This document shows positions 1 through 5,160 of a DNA stretch of 5,160 nucleotides, piece by piece. The stretch lies in NCBI GenBank assembly GCA_020200195.1, contig JAIVJE010000324.1:1-5160 (forward strand). Direction: 5' to 3'. Source of the stretch: Acidobacteriota bacterium. Lineage in GTDB: Bacteria > Acidobacteriota > Vicinamibacteria > Vicinamibacterales > 2-12-FULL-66-21. The notes under the pieces were generated by a model. It saw only the letters and a list, made by a program, of their open reading frames with translations, did not search any database and was not told the DNA's origin. Positions within the stretch are counted from its first letter, which is position 1. Each line of letters opens with the position of its first letter. Position numbers and translations under genes: made by a program.

Positions 1-1
1 G

Positions 2-175
2 TACTGGATTGGCGGCACGATCTTCGGCATGGGATGGGCGCTGACCGGCGCGTGCCCGGGACCGCTCTTCGCGCTCGTCGGCAGCGGTGCGAGCGTCTTC
101 GCAGTCGTCGTCATCAGTGCCCTCGCCGGCACCTGGATCTATGGGTATCTCCGGCCGTCCCTCCCACACTACTAG
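2..175 (+). CDS. YeeE/YedE-family (thiosulfate transporter type) membrane protein, C-terminal fragment
   Basis: The first 57 codons of the window, in the frame starting at base 2, encode the end of a polytopic membrane protein and stop at TAG 173-175. The visible part contains the family signature GMGWALTGACPGPLFAL, a glycine-rich helix with the conserved Cys-Pro-Gly-Pro, then a second hydrophobic helix and the ending GTWIYGYLRPSLPHY. Both are typical of the C-terminus of YeeE/YedE (DUF6691-like) proteins. In characterised members such as YeeE, conserved cysteines pass thiosulfate through the inner membrane; a sulfur-transport role here is inferred from the family only. The start and most of the gene lie left of the window. 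The next gene remnant converges on it, ending 26 bp downstream, and I see no hairpin terminator between them. Confidence 0.8.
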   Translation, partial: YWIGGTIFGMGWALTGACPGPLFALVGSGASVFAVVVISALAGTWIYGYLRPSLPHY

Positions 176-201
176 CATGACCCGCGCGACGGACGAGCTC
201 C

Positions 202-596
202 TCACTCGGTGCGTAGCGCCGCGGCAGGCTGCACTGCAATGGCACGCCTGGCTGGCACCAAACAGGCCAGCGCCACCGCCAGCAAGAGGACGCTGACGGC
301 AACAAACGTGAACGCGTCCGCTACGGCGACGCCGAACAACAGGCTGGACATCGACCGCGTCACGACAACGGCGGTCAGCACGCCAACGAAGACACCGCTG
401 ACGACGACCTGCATGCCTTGGCCCACAACCAGCCGCACGATGTCGGCCGAAACGGCCACCGAGCGCGGCACGAATGCTGATCTCCTTCAAGTGCTGCTGA
501 ACGTAGTAGGTCCCCAAATCGACGGAGCGCCTCACGGCGCGCCTCGTCGATCGACATTCCCTCTGACCGCAGTTCCTCAACCTTCATCTCCAGGTG
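202..596 (-). pseudogene. ADOP/MacB-FtsX-type ABC permease remnant (N- and C-terminal ends fused, middle lost)
   Basis: Read on the minus strand, 596 to about 510 encodes HLEMKVEELRSEGMSIDEAR and then RREALRRFGD, the characteristic cytoplasmic N-terminus of acidobacterial ADOP permeases. Directly after it, in another frame (from about 511), comes YYVQQHLKEISIRAALGG, which matches the conserved EIGIRMALGA element near the C-terminal end of the same family. A second frame change then leads to RLVVGQGM and two hydrophobic segments ending LVPARRAIAVQPAAALRTE, the usual C-terminus, with stop at 202-204. Intact ADOP proteins are roughly 800 residues with two FtsX domains; here about 130 codons remain. 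The large periplasmic and first-domain middle is missing and the three pieces use three frames. It cannot make a working permease. A gene caller may report the hydrophobic tail alone (202-471, GTG start) as an FtsX-domain protein. Confidence 0.8.
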
Positions 597-602
597 AAGG
601 GG

Positions 603-728
603 TTGCGTCCGGCCGGCGTCAGTGTAGTACCGCGCGCGCCGGTTGTGCTCCGAAGGTCGCCACTCAGCGTCAATAAGACCCTGACGATCGAGACGATGCA
701 GCGCCTGGTAGAGCGCGGCGTGGGCGGG
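603..728 (-). pseudogene. PadR-family transcriptional regulator fragment
   Basis: Minus-strand translation of 728 to 603 gives PAHAALYQALHRLDRQGLID, then AEWRPSEHNRRARYYTDAGR. This matches the winged-helix core and wing of PadR repressors, usually LYPALHRLE.QG.I..EW..SENNRRAKYY.LTPAGR. The recognition helix and wing survive, but the N-terminal helices are gone: the fragment begins right after the stop codon of the neighbouring Ppx-like gene. About two codons are also missing in the YYxLTPAGR element. The C-terminal tail is lost and the frame runs straight into the N-terminus of the ADOP remnant. In Acidobacteria, PadR genes commonly sit just upstream of ADOP genes and are thought to control them, so the order is the expected one. 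This is decayed remains of such a pair, not an active regulator. There is no start codon of its own. Confidence 0.75.
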
Positions 729-1703
729 TCAAAAGTGCAGGCCCGCCTCGATGATGAGCCCGGTGCCGAGCTCCCTCTCGGTCAGCTCGAGCCTGGAGTA
801 GCCGAACTCCTCGGTCAGGAAGGCGGCGACCACGAGCCGCGGAAGCGCGCGGTCGATGTCCTTCTTCTTCTTGAGGACCTGGAACTCGTCGGCCCGGGAG
901 GTCGTAATCTGGTGGAGCTTCTGCTTCAGTTCCTGTCGCGTGAAGACCCGCCCGTCGACCTCCCCCGGCTCGAACAGAACGTCCACCATCTCCCCGAACT
1001 CAACCCCGACGAGCTTCTTCTTACCTCTCATGAAAGGCGCCTTCCGCGCCTCCTGCCTCAACCGATCGCGAAATGCGACAGAAGCGGCCTCTGGATCGTC
1101 GGCGCCGGCGAAGAACTCCTCGTACGCGAGCCGGTATCCCAGATTGAAGACCACGTAGCGCGGCGCGCGGCCGTCTTTTGAGACCAGCTCGATGCTCCGG
1201 CTCCCGTTCTCGATGACGGCGTATCCATCCTGACCGAGGGAGCCAACGAGGTAGGCGAGCTCGGATTCGCGCTTTTCGGTGGCGATCTCCATCGGGATGC
1301 CAAGCTTCGCCGCGATCTCGACGGCCCGGGCCCCGTTCGGAGCCTCCCGGAAGGCTGACGTCCCGATCGCGACCACCCGCGCGGCGCCTTCCGTCTCGCA
1401 GGAGGTCTTGAACTCAGAGAGCGCCTCTTCGATCTCCGCAAGCTTCGGGTCGCTGATCCTCCCGTGGCGCGCGACGTCATCGCCTACCCCCAGCGTCCTC
1501 CTCTCGATGTTCCTCTGCTCGTATCGCCCCTTCTCGAACGATCCGACGATCCGTCTGAAACTGTTGCTCCCCATGTCGATCGCGCAGATCGGCGTCCGTG
1601 CCTCATTCGCCGCGGCGGCGGTCACGGACAGGATCACGAGGAGCGAAAGAGCGGCCAGCCGAGAATCAAGGTGCCTGTGAGGCGGTGAAAGGTCTGACTC
1701 CAC
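729..1703 (-). CDS. Exported Ppx/GppA-family phosphatase-like protein with degenerate active site
   Basis: The 324-residue product belongs to the Ppx/GppA branch of the ASKHA (actin-like ATPase) fold, whose classical members hydrolyse polyphosphate or pppGpp in the cytoplasm. Visible landmarks are AIDMGSNSFRRIV at residues 41-53 (phosphate-1 motif, normally AIDLGSNSFRLVV), TLGVGDDVARHGRIS at 70-84, VVAIGTSAFREAPN at 110-123 and the C-terminal ELGTGLIIEAG. Two key sites deviate. The phosphate-2 motif, normally DIGGGSTEL, reads ENGSRSIEL (165-173), keeping the last Glu but losing two glycines. In the usual SGxEEA element, one of the paired glutamates appears replaced by Arg145. The length fits the short family members that lack an HD domain. 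Residues 16-32 are hydrophobic and end in AAAAN, like a Sec signal peptide, suggesting a periplasmic or secreted protein. The GTG start at 1703 has no clear Shine-Dalgarno sequence, so translation could be leaderless or begin at an internal GTG. Substrate is unknown; a binding role is possible. Confidence 0.75.
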   Translation of the reverse strand: MESDLSPPHRHLDSRLAALSLLVILSVTAAAANEARTPICAIDMGSNSFRRIVGSFEKGRYEQRNIERRTLGVGDDVARHGRISDPKLAEIEEALSEFKTSCETEGAARVVAIGTSAFREAPNGARAVEIAAKLGIPMEIATEKRESELAYLVGSLGQDGYAVIENGSRSIELVSKDGRAPRYVVFNLGYRLAYEEFFAGADDPEAASVAFRDRLRQEARKAPFMRGKKKLVGVEFGEMVDVLFEPGEVDGRVFTRQELKQKLHQITTSRADEFQVLKKKKDIDRALPRLVVAAFLTEEFGYSRLELTERELGTGLIIEAGLHF

Positions 1704-1714
1704 AATCGGTCAGA
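1693..1714. promoter_or_regulatory. Short inverted repeat over the start of the Ppx-like gene, next to a -10-like hexamer
   Basis: TCTGAC at 1693-1698 is the exact reverse complement of GTCAGA at 1709-1714, with a 10-nt spacer containing the proposed GTG start. Abutting it on the minus strand, 1719-1714 reads GATAAT, a 5-of-6 match to a sigma-70 -10 box. Transcription from it would begin only a few bases before the GTG, giving a leaderless message and explaining the missing ribosome-binding site. No good -35 box is visible. The arms could be an operator, but six-base arms can arise by chance. Confidence 0.2.
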
Positions 1715-1728
1715 TTATCACGACCGCC

Positions 1729-1757
1729 TTGCACCTGGACGTCCGCAACGGTATTAG
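1729..1757 (+). promoter_or_regulatory. Possible sigma-70-type promoter for the lipoprotein gene
   Basis: TTGCAC (1729-1734) and TATTAG (1752-1757) are separated by exactly 17 bp. The match to consensus is modest: three of six at -35 and four of six at -10. It lies about 100 bp upstream of the lipoprotein start, in the divergent intergenic region. Nothing else in 1704-1860 looks coding in a convincing way. Confidence 0.2.
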
Positions 1758-1761
1758 CCGC

Positions 1762-1776
1762 GTGCCGTACCGGCAC
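1762..1776. promoter_or_regulatory. Palindrome just downstream of the possible lipoprotein promoter (operator or hairpin candidate)
   Basis: GTGCCG (1762-1767) and CGGCAC (1771-1776) are perfect reverse complements around a 3-nt centre. The site falls near the expected transcription start of the candidate promoter at 1729-1757, where a repressor site or 5' hairpin would be placed. No T-run follows, so it is not an intrinsic terminator. Confidence 0.2.
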
Positions 1777-1860
1777 ATTTTACTCGGCGGGCGTAGCGGC
1801 GTAGATTGTGTAGGCGGACACCACTTGTCATCGTCCGTCGGCATCAGTGAGGGGGATGCG

Positions 1861-2412
1861 ATGAGATTGGGTGTGTGCGTGGTTGGCGTGTCTATGACGC
1901 TGTCAGTCACGGGCTGCGCGGGGAAACGAGTGGCGACGACGTTCGCCGACATGGAGAAGCACGTGCCGGCGGGCACGACGGTGTATGTGACGACGAGCGA
2001 TGGGAAGGAAGTGAAGGGGAAGCTTGCGACGGTGTCTGGGTCGTCGATGACGGTGTCGCTACGTGACACATCCACGCGCGATTTCAGCGAAGCAGACGTG
2101 GCGCGGATTCGCGCGAAGGACCCGCTATGGAACGGAATGCTGATCGGCGCCGCGCTGAACGGATTCTTCACCTTTGCGCTCAACGACGAGGGCTGCACTG
2201 CGCCGTCTGCGGCGCCTGACTGCAAAAAAGTATCGCGCGGCGCGGGGGCTGCGATTGGGGCCGGCATTGGCGCGGCGTTAGGCATGGGCTTCGATGCGCT
2301 GCATCATCAACGCGTGTTCCGCGGCACGAGGTCCCCGCGTGGCGCATCGCTGTTCATCGCGCCTGTCGTCACACCGAATGTGGCGGCGGTCCGAGTGTCT
2401 TCGCGGTTCTAG
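1861..2412 (+). CDS. Small glycine-zipper lipoprotein of unknown function
   Basis: I start this 183-residue protein at ATG 1861 because a strong ribosome-binding site, GAGGGGG at 1849-1855, lies five bases upstream and a lipoprotein signal follows at once. That signal is a short basic start, a hydrophobic stretch and the lipobox V-T-G-C with lipidated Cys19. Residues about 35-85 (from VPAGTTVYVTTSDGKEVKG to the DVARIRAKD element) look like a small beta-barrel of the kind that reads xVxVxTxDGxxxxGxLxxxS. Next comes a hydrophobic Gly/Ala segment (90-107), a Cys112/Cys121 pair that could form a disulfide, and a glycine zipper (about 127-143). The tail ends in alternating residues and a terminal Phe (VAAVRVSSRF), as in outer-membrane-associated proteins. 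The frame extends upstream to 1729, but that part has no signal features. Similar small lipoproteins are common in Acidobacteriota; no biochemical role is known to me. Codons 121-155 are the source copy of the 103-bp inverted repeat, and the gene itself looks intact. Confidence 0.75.
   Translation: MRLGVCVVGVSMTLSVTGCAGKRVATTFADMEKHVPAGTTVYVTTSDGKEVKGKLATVSGSSMTVSLRDTSTRDFSEADVARIRAKDPLWNGMLIGAALNGFFTFALNDEGCTAPSAAPDCKKVSRGAGAAIGAGIGAALGMGFDALHHQRVFRGTRSPRGASLFIAPVVTPNVAAVRVSSRF
2221..2323 (+). repeat. 103-bp perfect inverted repeat, left copy (inside lipoprotein gene)
   Basis: By direct base-by-base comparison, the reverse complement of 2221-2323 is identical to 2741-2843 at all 103 positions. 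This copy encodes the lipoprotein's CKKVSRGAGAAIGAGIGAAL segment and the residues after it, and fits its gene's frame and family. It is therefore taken as the donor. Flanking bases on either side do not match between copies. Confidence 0.95.
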
Positions 2413-2463
2413 ACATCGGTGCCCGACTGCCAGGTCGTGACGCCCAAATTCTGGTTTCTGTGC

Positions 2464-2492
2464 TTGCCCGCGCCTCGGGGCAGGCCTATGAT
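2464..2492 (+). promoter_or_regulatory. Candidate sigma-70 promoter for the TonB-dependent receptor
   Basis: TTGCCC (2464-2469, four of six to consensus) and TATGAT (2487-2492, five of six) are spaced by exactly 17 bp in the 162-bp gap before the receptor start. Transcription would begin near 2499, leaving a leader of about 75 nt. A small inverted repeat, TGCCC 2465-2469 with GGGCA 2478-2482, overlaps the -35 box and spacer and could be an operator. No intrinsic terminator for the upstream lipoprotein gene is seen in the gap. Confidence 0.35.
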
Positions 2493-2574
2493 TTGCCCAC
2501 TTGCCTCGCGCGGGCTGCACTCACCTATTGTCCGATTCTTCAGGGCGCTAGCCAGGTAACAAAGTGAGGATAGT

Positions 2575-2757
2575 ATGAGAGCAACGATTCGCGTATTGGC
2601 CTCTCTGGTTCTGCTGCTTGCTCCAGCAACGGCAGCGCGCACTCAGACATTCACCGGCGGCATTCGCGGCGTCATCACCGATGCGAACGGCGTCGTCCCG
2701 AGCGTGACAGTGACGCTCACCAACGAGGCCACGAATGTCTCGCGGAACACGCGTTGA
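2575..2757 (+). pseudogene. N-terminal fragment of TonB-dependent receptor (signal peptide plus start of carboxypeptidase-like domain)
   Basis: ATG 2575 follows GAGGA at 2566-2570 by four bases. The 60 residues begin with a clear Sec signal peptide: a basic MRATIR start, then a hydrophobic LASLVLLLAPATAA core. Next is FTGGIRGVITDANGVVPSVT, followed by VTLTNEATNVSRNT, the first strands of the CarboxypepD_reg-like domain found at the front of Oar-like acidobacterial TonB receptors. The frame stops at TGA 2755-2757, which lies inside the inserted inverted copy of lipoprotein DNA (2741-2843). In relatives this domain continues for some 50-60 more residues (GxYxFxxLxPGxYxLxxxxxGF and so on) before the plug; that part is absent. 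The fragment is the true beginning of the receptor gene that continues, in another frame, to the window edge. As it stands it would give a short exported peptide. Confidence 0.8.
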
Positions 2758-5160
2758 TGATGCAGCGCATCGAAGCCCATGCCTAACGCCGCGCCAATGC
2801 CGGCCCCAATCGCAGCCCCCGCGCCGCGCGATACTTTTTTGCACGGTCCAGGAAACGGTCACGGTGACCGGCGAATCACCACTCATCGACACGTCGACGG
2901 CCTCGACCGGCGGCACGCTCAATCGCGAGCAGCTCGGACTGCTGCCCGCGGCCGGTCGGAACGCATTTCTGATCGGCGTCACCGTTCCGACCGTCAACCC
3001 CGTCGGCGATCCGCAGTTCAATCGCCAGCAGGATCAGACCAATGCGTCGCGCGTGTCCCTGGGCGGCGGCGGCATCCGCGCGAACAATTACCTGCTCGAG
3101 GGGGTTCCCATCACAGAGCTGCGCGGGCGCGCCATCGCGAACCCGACGATCGAAGCGCTGGAAGAAGTGAAAGTCCAGGTGCACACGTATGACGCTGAAA
3201 TGGGGCGCACGGGCGGCGGCGTGTTCAACGTCACCGCCAAATCGGGTACGAACAGCTATCGCGGCAGCGCCTTTTACCAGACGCGGCCCGTGTGGGGTCA
3301 GAGCCTCAACTTCTTCAGCGCACGCGAAGGGGGCACGAAAGAGACCACGGGTGTGGCCGACTCGTATTACCGTCTGTACGGCGGCGGCTTCGGCGGCCCG
3401 ATTATCCGCAACCGGACCTTCTTGTGGGCGGCAACCGAAGGCTATCGCTCGCTGACGACGCGGGGCCTTCAGTACGTGTGGCCGACCGCGCGGCAGCGTA
3501 ACGGCGACTTTTCGCGCACGACCGCGGGCGGTGCGCCGGTGCGGCTGTTCAATCCCTGGTGCCGAACCGGCACGTCCAGCGCGCGCTGTCCCGCCACCGG
3601 CACCGGATCGCTGGCGACGGGCGGCGAGTTTACTGGCGCGATCATCCCGCGCAACCACCCGGCTGCCAGCGCCGTGGGCTTCAACCTCCTCAACGCGTGG
3701 CCGACAGAGACGGTCAGCGGCCGCGCCATCGGCGACAACGAGGACGGCAACCCGAACGCGAGCGATACCGCTCGCATCGTGGACGAAGCCGACATGTTCA
3801 CGGTGAAGGTGGATCATCGCTTCAGCGATAAATGGACCCTCGGCGCGTTTTATCTCTACAACAACACCGACGAGCCGGGCAGCGGCATCATGCCGCCGGA
3901 CTTCCAGTACATCGAGAACCAGGCGGAGTTCTTCACCACGCTTCGCCGGCGTCCTCACATCCTGGCGATCAACAACACGATCGTCCTGAACGACACGACC
4001 GTTCTTGCCATGCGGTACGGGTGGCAGACGTGGCAGGACCAGACCGACACGGCGACCTATTCACCGGGTCTCGAATCGCTGGGCTTCAGCTCTGCGTATC
4101 TCGGCGCCATCAATCCGGACGGTCGCACCATGTTCCCCGAGCTGTTGTTCGACGAGATCGATGACGTGGGCGGCTGGGGCGGCGACCGCACACGATGGAC
4201 CGGCCCGTACGCGGTGAACGCCACGCTCACCAAGCTGATGGGCACACACAGTTTCAAGATGGGCGCCGACGCCCGTCAACTGGGCATCAAAACCACCACC
4301 GAGACCGCCCCGAACACCGGCGGGTTGTTTCTCGGCGGCAGCTTCTCGTTCGACCGGCTGTTCAGCAGCCGGAACGGCGTCTCCGGTCACGAGTTCGCCA
4401 GCCTGCTCCTCGGTCTTCCCGTCGACGGGTCGGTGCCATTCAACCGCGGCGAGGGCGAGTGGTTCACCCGCTATTATGGCTTCTTCGTCCAGGACGACTG
4501 GCGCGTGAACTCGAAGTTCACCGTCAACTACGGCGTGCGCCTCGAGCACGAGGACGGGTTGAGGGAGGTTGAGGACCGGCAGACCGTCGGCTTCGATCAG
4601 GCCGCGACCAGTCCGCTCGACGCACTCGTACCGAAGGCCGGCACGGCGCTGGCCGGCCGCACAATTCGCGGCGGCCTCCTGTTCGCGGGCGTTAACGGCG
4701 CGCCGACGGAGCAGGGCGACCTGCCGGCACTCAAGGTCGCCCCGCGTGTCGGCGCGACATTCGCCGTCAACCCCAACACGGTGCTTCGCGGCGGTTATGT
4801 CACGTTCTACGCACCCTGGCAGTACAACGCCACGAACCATGGCCAGATTGGGTTCGCGCGCGCGACGTCTCTGAACCAGTCGTCGGCGGAGAGCGATGTG
4901 CCCATCACGACGTTGGAGAACCCGTTCCCGGCGGGGCTACAGCAGCCCATCGGCAGCTCGCTGGGCCTGCTGACCGGAGTCGGTGGGGATATCAACTACG
5001 TCGATCAGGACAAAGGCGCTCCCATTGTGCACCAGTACTCCGTCGATGTGCAGCGCGAGCTGCCCCGCGATATGGCGGTCACCGTTGGGTACATGGGCGC
5101 GACCGGGCGCGACCTGGGGTTCGCGGGGACCAATAACGTGGGACTCAACATCAACCAGAT
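2735..5160 (+). CDS. Oar-like TonB-dependent outer-membrane receptor, plug and barrel part, running off the right edge; 5' end disrupted
   Basis: This frame is open from the stop at 2711-2713 to the window end. Its first start is ATG 2735, giving 808 complete codons in view. Family-like sequence begins at 2846 with VQETVTVTGESPLIDTS, the start of the plug domain. It continues with SLGGGGIRANNYLLEGVPI, IEALEEVKVQVHTYDAEMG and GGGVFNVTAKSGTNSYRGSA, all hallmark plug elements of carboxypeptidase-regulatory-like receptors. Barrel landmarks are GGPIIRNRTFLWAATEGYR (from 3392), FFVQDDWRVNSKFTVNYGVR (from 4481), LKVAPRVGATFAVNPNTVLR (from 4730) and HQYSVDVQRELPRDMAVTVG (from 5030). Relatives usually exceed 1000 residues, so the last strands lie beyond the edge. 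Such receptors import siderophores, glycans or peptides through the outer membrane with TonB-ExbBD energy; the substrate is unknown. The first 36 codons, 2735-2843, are mostly inverted lipoprotein DNA giving a non-native Arg/Pro-rich stretch without a signal peptide. As sequenced, the body is therefore out of frame with its own secretion signal (2575-2757) and should not reach the outer membrane. Confidence 0.8.
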   Translation, partial: MSRGTRVDDAAHRSPCLTPRQCRPQSQPPRRAILFCTVQETVTVTGESPLIDTSTASTGGTLNREQLGLLPAAGRNAFLIGVTVPTVNPVGDPQFNRQQDQTNASRVSLGGGGIRANNYLLEGVPITELRGRAIANPTIEALEEVKVQVHTYDAEMGRTGGGVFNVTAKSGTNSYRGSAFYQTRPVWGQSLNFFSAREGGTKETTGVADSYYRLYGGGFGGPIIRNRTFLWAATEGYRSLTTRGLQYVWPTARQRNGDFSRTTAGGAPVRLFNPWCRTGTSSARCPATGTGSLATGGEFTGAIIPRNHPAASAVGFNLLNAWPTETVSGRAIGDNEDGNPNASDTARIVDEADMFTVKVDHRFSDKWTLGAFYLYNNTDEPGSGIMPPDFQYIENQAEFFTTLRRRPHILAINNTIVLNDTTVLAMRYGWQTWQDQTDTATYSPGLESLGFSSAYLGAINPDGRTMFPELLFDEIDDVGGWGGDRTRWTGPYAVNATLTKLMGTHSFKMGADARQLGIKTTTETAPNTGGLFLGGSFSFDRLFSSRNGVSGHEFASLLLGLPVDGSVPFNRGEGEWFTRYYGFFVQDDWRVNSKFTVNYGVRLEHEDGLREVEDRQTVGFDQAATSPLDALVPKAGTALAGRTIRGGLLFAGVNGAPTEQGDLPALKVAPRVGATFAVNPNTVLRGGYVTFYAPWQYNATNHGQIGFARATSLNQSSAESDVPITTLENPFPAGLQQPIGSSLGLLTGVGGDINYVDQDKGAPIVHQYSVDVQRELPRDMAVTVGYMGATGRDLGFAGTNNVGLNINQ
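2741..2843 (-). repeat. 103-bp perfect inverted repeat, right copy (inserted in the receptor gene)
   Basis: This is the exact reverse complement of 2221-2323, separated from it by 417 bp. It replaces the end of the receptor's N-terminal domain. In the receptor's first frame it introduces a stop at 2755-2757. In the frame of the receptor body it is open but encodes residues unlike any receptor. It has no terminal repeats of its own, no target duplication and no coding capacity for a transposase, so it is a copied fragment, not a mobile element. Confidence 0.95.

Noticed and set aside
594..1181. Plus-strand open frame of 195 codons
   Set aside because: It is the antisense shadow of the Ppx-like gene and the PadR remnant, which carry recognisable motifs on the minus strand.
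1729..1860. Upstream extension of the lipoprotein frame
   Set aside because: Open, but without a ribosome-binding site or signal features. The ATG at 1861 has a strong Shine-Dalgarno sequence and is followed directly by a lipobox signal peptide.
2465..2482. Hairpin TGCCC/GGGCA as a terminator of the lipoprotein gene
   Set aside because: The stem is only five base pairs and is not followed by a T-run; it overlaps a better promoter candidate.
2221..2843. Invertible phase-variation switch flanked by the 103-bp repeats
   Set aside because: Flipping the 417-bp spacer would still run the receptor N-terminus into the same stop-containing sequence and would leave the receptor body without its start. 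Neither orientation restores the gene, and no invertase is nearby.
2741..2843. Insertion sequence or MITE in the receptor gene
   Set aside because: No terminal inverted repeats and no target-site duplication, and the sequence is wholly explained as an inverted copy of the adjacent lipoprotein gene.
1710..3192. Two proteins (1710-2285 minus and 2779-3192 plus) sharing an identical MPNAAPMPAPIAAPAPRDTF start, suggesting a duplicated gene
   Set aside because: The shared residues are an antisense reading of the lipoprotein's glycine zipper, present twice only because of the 103-bp inverted repeat. The rest of each frame is a shadow of a real gene.
2876..3958. Long minus-strand open frame opposite the receptor gene (360 codons)
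   Set aside because: It lies opposite convincing receptor codons, has low-complexity Arg/Ala/Gly/Val composition, no family motif and no ribosome-binding site. Long antisense frames are expected in GC-rich genes. The same applies to 4061-4840 (-).

Overview
The window is GC-rich and looks like a chromosomal piece from a soil-type Acidobacteriota, possibly the Vicinamibacteria lineage. That placement is inferred from content: a very large carboxypeptidase-regulatory-like TonB-dependent receptor, a PadR plus ADOP-type (acidobacterial duplicated orphan permease) module, and a small glycine-rich lipoprotein of a kind common in that phylum. No rRNA, tRNA, CRISPR array or recognisable transposase is visible.

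Layout from left to right. Positions 2-175 (+) are the last 57 codons of a YeeE/YedE-type (thiosulfate transporter) membrane protein. Positions 202-728 (-) hold the decayed remains of a PadR regulator and an ADOP permease. The regulator has lost its N-terminus, and the permease has lost its whole middle and changes frame twice. Positions 729-1703 (-) encode a Ppx/GppA-family protein that unusually starts with a signal-peptide-like segment and has degraded phosphate-binding motifs. A divergent intergenic region (1704-1860) with two short palindromes separates it from an intact lipoprotein gene (1861-2412, +). After a 162-bp gap with a plausible promoter, a TonB-dependent receptor gene starts at 2575 and runs off the right edge.

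The most striking structure is a perfect 103-bp inverted repeat. Positions 2221-2323, inside the lipoprotein gene, reappear reverse-complemented at 2741-2843, inside the receptor gene. The second copy sits where the end of the receptor's N-terminal carboxypeptidase-like domain should be. It stops the N-terminal frame at 2755-2757 and leaves the signal peptide and the rest of the receptor in different frames. The receptor body (plug plus barrel) stays open for about 770 codons from 2846 to the edge. This reads as a local template-switch or rearrangement event, or an assembly/amplification chimera, with the lipoprotein gene as donor and the receptor as recipient.

The genes do not form one obvious pathway. 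Three products are predicted to act at or beyond the inner membrane (exported Ppx-like protein, lipoprotein, outer-membrane receptor). I see no confidently novel multi-gene system. The real interest lies in the scars (the inverted repeat and the collapsed PadR-ADOP module) and in the exported Ppx/GppA homologue.
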